The notes under the pieces: model-generated
The model's database searches: none
The model's input: the letters and a program-made list of their open reading frames with translations, nothing else
Told to the model about the DNA's origin: nothing
Translations under genes and position numbers: made by a program
Shown here: positions 58,729 to 64,000 of the stretch, piece after piece
Position numbering within the stretch: position 1 is the first letter of the stretch
Layout of the letters: each line of letters starts with the position of its first letter
Assembly (NCBI RefSeq): GCF_900107925.1
Contig: NZ_FNUJ01000005.1
Location: 124,001-188,000, forward strand
Origin: Amycolatopsis pretoriensis
GTDB taxonomy: Bacteria; Actinomycetota; Actinomycetes; Mycobacteriales; Pseudonocardiaceae
DNA length: 64,000 nucleotides
Direction: 5' to 3'

Positions 58729-59901
58729 CTATCGCTTAGGGCCGCGGCGCGACCACGTCCACGCGTAGCCGGGGTCCTCGGACGCGTCGGCGGCCTCGCC
58801 GAGCTCCAGCGGCGCGAACGTGTCGACCATGACGGCGGTCTCGTCGAAGAACTCCGCGCCGATCGACGCCTCCGCCGCGCCCGGCTGCGGGCCGTGCGTG
58901 AAGCCGGACGGGTGCAGCGACAGCGAGCCGATCCCGATCCCCGAGCCCTTGCGGGCCTCGTAGTTGCCGCGCACGTAGAACATCAGCTCGTCGGAGTCGA
59001 CGTTCGCGTGGTTGTACGGCACCGGGATCGAGTCCTCGTGGTAGTCGACCTTCCGCGGGCAGAAGGAGCAGACGACGAAGTTCGGGCCCTCGAACGTCTG
59101 GTGCACCGGCGGCGGCTGGTGCACGCGGCCGGTGATCGGCTCGAAGTCGTCGATGTTGAACGCCCAGGGGTAGAGGCAGCCGTCCCAGCCGACGACGTCG
59201 AAGGGGTGCGTCGCGTACGTGTAGCGCGTCAGGCCCGCGCGGTGGCGCACGAGGACCTCGACGTCCTCGCCGTCTTCCAGCAGCGGCTCGGTGGGCCCGC
59301 GGACGTCGCGCTCGCAGTACGGCGAGTGCTCCAGGAACTGCCCCTTCGCCGACAGGTACCGCTTCGGCGGCCCGATGTGCCCGCGCGCCTCCAGGATGAA
59401 GAGGCCGACCTCGCCGTGGGGGAGGACGCGGTAGGTGCACGACGTCGGGATGACGAGGTAGTCGCCGTCACCGACCTCGAGACGGCCGTAGATCGTCTCG
59501 ACGGTCGCGGAGCCGCCCTGGACGTAGAACAGCTCGTCGCCGGCCGCGTTGCGGTAGAGCGGGCTGGGCGCGGTCGCGGTGACGAACCCGATGGTGACGT
59601 CGTGGTTGCCGAACAGCCGGCGCCGGTCGGTCACCGCGTCGGCCTCGCCGGCGAACTTGAGGTCCCGGGTCTGGAACGCGCGCGGCTTGAGCGGGTGGTT
59701 CGGCGTCAGCGACCCGCGGTCCTCCTCGACCGCGACGGCGTCGACGATCGCCGTCGGCAGGCCCCGGTGGTAGAGCAGGGCGGAGTCGGCGGAGAAGCCC
59801 TCGACACCCATCAGCTCCTCGGCGTAGAGGCCGCCGTCCGGCTTGCGGAACGCCGTGTGCCGCTTGTGCGGGATCTCGCCTACTTGCCGGTAGTAAGGCA
59901 T
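58729..59901 (-). CDS. hmgA: Homogentisate 1,2-dioxygenase
   Basis: A 390-residue cupin-type iron dioxygenase that opens the ring of homogentisate in tyrosine/phenylalanine breakdown. Recognised by PYYRQVGEIPHKRHTAFRKPDGGLY, DELFYVQGG, GRLEVGDGDYLVIPTSCTYR and the C-terminal metal region HPSGFTHGPQPGA. ATG 59901 follows GGAGGGAG. It is divergent from the unknown gene and the IclR regulator gene. Confidence 0.93.
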   Translation of the reverse strand: MPYYRQVGEIPHKRHTAFRKPDGGLYAEELMGVEGFSADSALLYHRGLPTAIVDAVAVEEDRGSLTPNHPLKPRAFQTRDLKFAGEADAVTDRRRLFGNHDVTIGFVTATAPSPLYRNAAGDELFYVQGGSATVETIYGRLEVGDGDYLVIPTSCTYRVLPHGEVGLFILEARGHIGPPKRYLSAKGQFLEHSPYCERDVRGPTEPLLEDGEDVEVLVRHRAGLTRYTYATHPFDVVGWDGCLYPWAFNIDDFEPITGRVHQPPPVHQTFEGPNFVVCSFCPRKVDYHEDSIPVPYNHANVDSDELMFYVRGNYEARKGSGIGIGSLSLHPSGFTHGPQPGAAEASIGAEFFDETAVMVDTFAPLELGEAADASEDPGYAWTWSRRGPKR

Positions 59902-59924
59902 CGGCGCTCCCTCCAAAAAGTGTC

Positions 59925-59937
59925 CGTTGTGCGAACG
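59925..59937. promoter_or_regulatory. Putative IclR operator between hmgA and the unknown gene
   Basis: CGTTGTGCGAACG, with CGTT/AACG outer arms, 24 bases before the hmgA start. A nearby perfect palindrome ACGCTA-C-TAGCGT (59956-59968) overlaps the region of the divergent start. Either may bind the IclR protein at 60839. Confidence 0.4.
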
Positions 59938-59948
59938 ATTTTGTCCTC

Positions 59949-60842
59949 ATGTCGTACGCTACTAGCGTGTCAGTCGTGTCAAGCGCTGTGGAACTCACGC
60001 CCCCCGGCCCCCGTGGAATTCCTCCCCTGTTCGCGAGGCTCGTCGACGACTCGGCGCTGTTCCCTCCGGGCGATGCGGCCATGCCCGAAGCCCTGCGCGC
60101 GCACTTCGCGAGCCGGGAGTCCGAACACGCCGGTGTCCTGGGGGTTTTCCTCTGCCAGGCGTCCCGGCTGCCCGAGCTGATCACCGAGCTGATCAAGATC
60201 AAGCCGAAGCAGCCGCTGCCCCTGTCGCTGATCATCGACACCGGCCTGGGCGGCGTCCCGAAGGCGATCTCGATCGTCGAGTCGCGCAGCGAGCTGCTGG
60301 CGCTGCGGATGGTCGAGATGCCGGCGCCGTCGGACGTCGACGAGGTCTGGCTGGAGCGCGTCTCGGAGTTCGTCCCGGAGGACGTCATCCGCGTCGTCGA
60401 GCCGCGGCGCGGCGTCGGCTGGCTGGACGGCGTCCGCAAGGTGATCGAGCACGGCAGCTGGCCGAAGATCCGCTGCGGCGGCCAGGCGGGCGAGAACTTC
60501 CCGAGCGTCGACGAGGTGGCGGACTTCCTCGCCGTCGTCAGCGGGTCGACCGGGGCGTCGTTCAAGGCGACGAACAGCCTGCACCGCGCGGTCCGGCACG
60601 CCGACCCCGACACCGGGTTCGTGCACCACGGCTTCCTGAACCTGCTCGTGGCCTCGGCGCGCAGCCTCTCCGGCGGTGACGTCCGGGCGGCGCTGGAGTC
60701 GACCGACGCCGAAGCGCTGGCCGAGGAGGCCCGCGCGTTGTCCGAGCAGGCCGCGAAGGCCGTCCGGGCGCTCTTCGCGTCCTACGCGGCGGCGTCGTTC
60801 GAGCAGCCGGTCGCCGACATGGGCGAACTCGGCTTGCTGTGA
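59949..60842 (+). CDS. Unknown protein next to homogentisate dioxygenase
   Basis: A 297-residue cytoplasmic protein I cannot place in a family. Features: PGPRGIPPLFARLVDDSALFPPGDA, a beta/alpha pattern with LPLSLIIDTGLGGVPKAI, and GSTGASFKATNSLHRAVRH, which could suggest a TIM-barrel-like or sugar/acid-binding fold. ATG 59949 is used; GTG 59967 would place a perfect palindrome outside the gene. Coupled by GTGA to the IclR gene, opposite hmgA, so it may serve aromatic-acid catabolism. Confidence 0.75.
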   Translation: MSYATSVSVVSSAVELTPPGPRGIPPLFARLVDDSALFPPGDAAMPEALRAHFASRESEHAGVLGVFLCQASRLPELITELIKIKPKQPLPLSLIIDTGLGGVPKAISIVESRSELLALRMVEMPAPSDVDEVWLERVSEFVPEDVIRVVEPRRGVGWLDGVRKVIEHGSWPKIRCGGQAGENFPSVDEVADFLAVVSGSTGASFKATNSLHRAVRHADPDTGFVHHGFLNLLVASARSLSGGDVRAALESTDAEALAEEARALSEQAAKAVRALFASYAAASFEQPVADMGELGLL

Positions 60843-61474
60843 CCAGCCGGGAGGGGTCGCTGACGCTCGACCGCGGGCTGGCGCTGCTGCAGGCAGTGGC
60901 CGACGCCGGGGGCGACGCGGCGACCATCTCCGAGCTGGCGGTCGCCATCGGGGCCAGCCGCGCGGCCGTCTACCGGCTCCTGGTGCCGCTGTCGGAGCGC
61001 GGGCTGGTCTGGCGGGACGGCACGAAGGTCCGGCTCGGCGTCGGCCTGCTCCGGCTGGCCGGGCAGGTGCTGCCGCAGCTGCGTGACGCGGCCGGCCCGG
61101 TGCTGCGCGAGCTGGCCGAGAAGGTCGGCGCGACCGCGCACCTGTCGGTCGCGCAGGGGGCGCAAGCGCTTGCGGTGGCCGTCGTCGAGCCGTCGTGGAC
61201 GAGTTTCCACGTCGCCTACCGCGTCGGCAGCCGGCACTCGTTGACGGCGGGCGCGGCCGGCAAGGCGATGTCGCTGCGCCCGGGTGGCGACGGCTGGGTG
61301 ACGTCGACGGGCGAGCTGGAGGCGGGCGCGTCCGGCGTCGCGGCGCCGGTGCGTGGTGTGCCCGGGCTCAAGGCGAGCGTGGGTGTGGTGTCGCTGGAGC
61401 CGCTCAAGGCGGCCGAGGTGGGTCCCCAGGTCGTCGCGGCCGCCGTCCGGCTGGCGGACATCCTGAAGGTCTAA
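60839..61474 (+). CDS. IclR-family regulator
   Basis: A 211-residue regulator with N-terminal winged HTH (TISELAVAIGASRAAVYRLLVPL) and a shortened IclR effector domain (HLSVAQGAQALAVAVVEPSW, HSLTAGAAGKAMSL). GTG 60839 overlaps the stop of the upstream gene. Usually about 250 residues, so this one is short at the C-terminus. Likely regulates hmgA and the tyrosine pathway. Confidence 0.87.
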   Translation: MTSREGSLTLDRGLALLQAVADAGGDAATISELAVAIGASRAAVYRLLVPLSERGLVWRDGTKVRLGVGLLRLAGQVLPQLRDAAGPVLRELAEKVGATAHLSVAQGAQALAVAVVEPSWTSFHVAYRVGSRHSLTAGAAGKAMSLRPGGDGWVTSTGELEAGASGVAAPVRGVPGLKASVGVVSLEPLKAAEVGPQVVAAAVRLADILKV

Positions 61475-62118
61475 CGCAGGGGCCGGACCATCGTCAGCAG
61501 CAGCGTGACGTCGATCGTGAACAGCAGCCGCTCGAACAGGCCCAGCGTGACCTCCTGGTTCGCCGGGCCGAGCACGAGCGTCAGGACGAACCCGCCGAGC
61601 ACCACGCCGACGCTGGCGAAGCTGGCCGCGGCCAGCCGCCGGATCGTCGTCCGCCGCGGCTCCCAGGGGCAACGCTCGCGGCCCCTCTTCGTCAGCACGA
61701 ACGCGGCCGCGGGCAGGGCGACGAACGCCGTGAGCGCGGCGAGGTTGTGCACCTGCCCGGACAGCGATCGCGCCTGGCCGTCGGGGTCCACCGGGACGAG
61801 CCCGCAGACGAGCAGGCCGGCCGACCACACGCCGAGCAGCACGCAGACGACGGTCGTGCCCGGCCGGTGCGCCTTCGCGATCCCCGCCAGCAGCGCGACC
61901 GAGCCGAGCGAGAGCGCCAGGCACATCACGCTGAACAGGGGAGCGGCCGACGACGAGCCGAGCTTGCCGTAGACGTACTCCGACAGCGTCTGCCAGATCG
62001 GGCTGACCTGGGCGGAGAGCCGCAGGTGCAGGTCGATGGAGATGGCCACGGCGAGGCCGATGCCGCCGAGCGCGATCCGGCCGTGCAGCGGCGAGACCGC
62101 GGGCAGGGGCTTGTTCAC
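61471..62118 (-). CDS. DUF998 membrane protein
   Basis: A 215-residue protein with about six helices (GGIGLAVAISIDLHL, LFSVMCLALSLGSVALLAGI, VCVLLGVWSAGLLVCGLVPVD). Matches DUF998, with the P-V-D-P-x-G motif after the third helix. Role unknown. GTG 62118 start; convergent with the IclR gene (4-base overlap). Confidence 0.85.
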   Translation of the reverse strand: MNKPLPAVSPLHGRIALGGIGLAVAISIDLHLRLSAQVSPIWQTLSEYVYGKLGSSSAAPLFSVMCLALSLGSVALLAGIAKAHRPGTTVVCVLLGVWSAGLLVCGLVPVDPDGQARSLSGQVHNLAALTAFVALPAAAFVLTKRGRERCPWEPRRTTIRRLAAASFASVGVVLGGFVLTLVLGPANQEVTLGLFERLLFTIDVTLLLTMVRPLR

Positions 62119-62174
62119 CTGGCTTCCATCCTTTCGTTTCCGAAAGGTTACCCGGCGAACCTGTGAGGCAGCGG

Positions 62175-62774
62175 TCAGAAGGCGAGCTGGAGCAGGGCGA
62201 ACGCCGCGAAACCGGCGAACACGAACCCGGCGCAGCGCTGGATCAGCTTCGGCTTGATCCGGCTGCGGATCTTCGCGCCGATGAAGACCGCGAGCCCGGC
62301 GACGACGATCAGCGCGGCGAAGGCGCCGACACCGACGGCGACGGGGTTGCCAATCCGCGCGGCGAGGCTCGCCGTCGCGAGCTGGGAGGCGTCGCCCCAC
62401 TCGGCGGCGAAGAGCACGCCGAACGACGTCATCGCGGAGCGCATGAAGGACAGCGGAGCCGGGCCGACGCGCGAAGCGTCTTCGCCAGCTTCGTCCGCTT
62501 CGCTGAATCCCTCGCGAAGGAGCATGAAAGAGCCGAGGCCGAACATCGCGGCGACGACGAGCGAAAGGACGACGTCCGGCAACAGCGTCAGCACGCTGCC
62601 GAACGCGACCGCGATCACGCATTGCACGGCGAACGCGGCGCACACCCCGGCGAATACCGGGCCACCGCGGAAACGGGTGGTCAGCACCAGGGTCGCGACC
62701 AGCGTCTTGTCCGGCAGTTCCACGGCGAGGACCAGGCCGAACGCGCTGATCAACGCCACCATCGCGGCAGTCAT
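62175..62774 (-). CDS. GDT1/TMEM165-type cation transporter (UPF0016)
   Basis: A 199-residue protein with six helices in two repeats. The repeated signature E-x-x-D-(K/A) occurs as LAVELPDKTLVATL and FAAEWGDASQLATA. Family members move Mn2+ or Ca2+ out of the cytoplasm. A cytoplasmic loop (SEADEAGEDASRVG) separates the repeats. An RBS-covering hairpin precedes the start. Confidence 0.88.
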   Translation of the reverse strand: MTAAMVALISAFGLVLAVELPDKTLVATLVLTTRFRGGPVFAGVCAAFAVQCVIAVAFGSVLTLLPDVVLSLVVAAMFGLGSFMLLREGFSEADEAGEDASRVGPAPLSFMRSAMTSFGVLFAAEWGDASQLATASLAARIGNPVAVGVGAFAALIVVAGLAVFIGAKIRSRIKPKLIQRCAGFVFAGFAAFALLQLAF

Positions 62775-62786
62775 AGTGTTTCTTCG

Positions 62787-62812
62787 CCCCTTTCACTGCA
62801 ACGATAAAGGGG
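62787..62812 (-). promoter_or_regulatory. Hairpin covering the GDT1-gene ribosome-binding region
   Basis: On the minus strand, CCCCTTT pairs perfectly with AAAGGGG (7 bp, 12-base loop); AAAGGGG is the only SD-like sequence near ATG 62774. This may tie translation to a signal such as Mn2+, but it does not look like the yybP-ykoY motif. Confidence 0.4.
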
Positions 62813-62947
62813 AGATCAATCCGGTCGCAAGCTGATGGCTTCTGCGAAATTGCCGGATCGGCGGCCATGAATTTGTCATCAAGCCGTGTCGTACAATTTT
62901 CTTCGGCACACCGAAAATTCGATTGTGGCCTCGGGTAGGTTGACGGC

Positions 62948-63940
62948 ATGGGGTCTGAAGCGCGTGCTGCGCAGGTCGACGAAGTCATCCGCCGGTTGGA
63001 AGCGCACTACGTCTTCCCCGACGTCGCGGCGAAGCTGGCGGAAGTGCTGCGCCAGCGTCTGGGCGAAGGCGCGTACGCGAGTGTCGACGACGCCGGGTTC
63101 GCGACGCTCGTCACAGCTGACCTGCAGTCGGTCAACGGCGACAAGCACCTGCGCCTGCGCCACCACGCCGACCCGGTCGCCGACGACGGCGACGCGGCCG
63201 TGAACTCCGAGAGCTACCGCCTCGAGGCCGAGCTGGAGGCGTTCGGCATCGCCGAAGTGCGGCGGCTGGCCGGCAACGTCGGCTACCTCGACACGACGAT
63301 GCTGTACCCGCCCGAGCTGGCCGGGCCGGCGATCGCGGCGGCGATGACACTGCTCGCGCCCACCGACGCGCTGCTGCTCGACGTCCGCCGCAACCGCGGC
63401 GGTACCCCGGGCACGAGCGCACTGCTGCAGACCTACCTCGTCGACGAGCAGGTCCACTACCTCGACATCTACGAGCGCGAAGGCCACAAGACCACGCAGA
63501 TGTGGACGTTGCCGTACGTCCCGGGCTCGCGGTTCGGCGGTACCAAGCCGGTCTGGGTGCTGACCGGGCCGAACACGTTCTCGGGTGGCGAAGACCTCGC
63601 GTTCTCGCTCCAGCAGCAGGGCCGCGCGAAGACCGTGGGCGAGGCCACCCGCGGCGGCGCCCACCCGCGTGAGCAGTACAAAGTGGACACCTACCTCGAC
63701 GTGACCGTCTCGATCGCGCGTTCGCTGCACCCGGAGACGGGGGAGAACTGGGAGGGCGTCGGCGTCCGCCCGGACCTCGCGGTGGCCGCGGACCGGGCGT
63801 TCGACACCGCGTACGCGCTGGCGTTGCGGCACGTCCTCGAGCTGGGTTCCGCCGGGCCGCGCCGCGGCGTCGCCGAGGAGGCGCGGCAGGCACTCGACCA
63901 GGTGAAGGACGTTGGTCCCGGGAGGGACGGGACCGTTTGA
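62948..63940 (+). CDS. S41-family peptidase, interphotoreceptor-binding type
   Basis: A 330-residue S41 (C-terminal-processing-like) peptidase. A helical N-terminal domain (VIRRLEAHYVFPDVAAKLAEVL) is followed by the peptidase core: LLDVRRNRGGTPG, VLTGPNTFSGGEDLAFSL with the predicted Ser nucleophile in TFSGGE, and EATRGGAHP. No PDZ domain or signal peptide is seen, as in the IRBP-like branch, so it should be cytoplasmic. Another gene end is not visible in the last 60 bases. Confidence 0.87.
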   Translation: MGSEARAAQVDEVIRRLEAHYVFPDVAAKLAEVLRQRLGEGAYASVDDAGFATLVTADLQSVNGDKHLRLRHHADPVADDGDAAVNSESYRLEAELEAFGIAEVRRLAGNVGYLDTTMLYPPELAGPAIAAAMTLLAPTDALLLDVRRNRGGTPGTSALLQTYLVDEQVHYLDIYEREGHKTTQMWTLPYVPGSRFGGTKPVWVLTGPNTFSGGEDLAFSLQQQGRAKTVGEATRGGAHPREQYKVDTYLDVTVSIARSLHPETGENWEGVGVRPDLAVAADRAFDTAYALALRHVLELGSAGPRRGVAEEARQALDQVKDVGPGRDGTV

Positions 63941-64000
63941 TCTAGCTGGGTCCCGCGGCCCGGAGCACGCTGGACCACGTGGAGGTCCTTGAGCTAGCGC

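Noticed and set aside
62879..63832. Minus-strand frame opposite the S41 peptidase (317 residues)
   Set aside because: Shadow of a gene with catalytic motifs; no recognised domain.

Overview
The window is high-GC, tightly packed actinobacterial DNA. A mycothiol-conjugate amidase, an F420-type PPOX oxidoreductase, an XRE/DUF5753 regulator, DUF5926, many ECF sigma factors and IdeR/DtxR-type iron boxes point to the Pseudonocardiales. An Amycolatopsis-like chromosome is my best inference; the sequence does not prove it. There are about 60 protein genes, one tRNA-Gly, and no insertion sequence, prophage, CRISPR array or plasmid replicon.

Layout. 0.1-9.3 kb: VOC protein, gamma-glutamyltransferase homologue, an ECF-sigma/VOC operon, an XRE regulator, a DHA2 exporter divergent from its likely HTH regulator across two palindromes, and a NarL-type two-component system. 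9.5-12 kb: two tandem paralogous single-pass membrane proteins. 12-20.6 kb: a cell-surface glycan cluster (methyltransferase with a kinase-like C-terminus, acyltransferase, tandem-domain glycosyltransferase, coiled-coil protein, GT4 glycosyltransferase, AlgJ/AlgX-like acetyltransferase). 20.7-25.4 kb: an unknown gene behind an SOS-like box, a Ser/Thr kinase, a hydrolase, DUF2716 and Imm7 proteins, and a YiaA/B membrane protein. 25.4-30.3 kb: Tat-exported phospholipase C, tRNA-Gly(GCC), a sigma/anti-sigma fusion and an Fpg/Nei glycosylase.

30.5-41.1 kb: a LytS-type kinase and a LytTR regulator, separated by sppA and a secreted GH16-CBM glucanase, followed by two cation/acetate symporter modules, a rhodanese and a DUF4328 protein. 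41.1-45.1 kb: TetR, DHA2 exporter and mycothiol-conjugate amidase, which read as one detoxification unit, then a P450. 45.2-50.4 kb: DUF5926, DUF952, a SigE-family sigma factor with a membrane partner, ferritin under iron boxes, and arginine deiminase. 50.4-58.7 kb: CPBP protease, PPOX oxidoreductase, an iron-box-linked DUF2470 protein, LysR, a four-copy intergenic repeat, an MFS exporter, and a VWA/coiled-coil pair. 58.7-64 kb: homogentisate dioxygenase divergent from an unknown gene coupled to an IclR regulator, then DUF998, a GDT1-type cation transporter and an S41 peptidase.

The least explained signals are a long hairpin that buries the ribosome-binding site of the GH16 gene, a WbdD-like set of parts spread over the glycan cluster, an SOS-like box before an uncharacterised gene, three iron boxes at ferritin, and three operator copies in front of the exporter/mycothiol-amidase operon.
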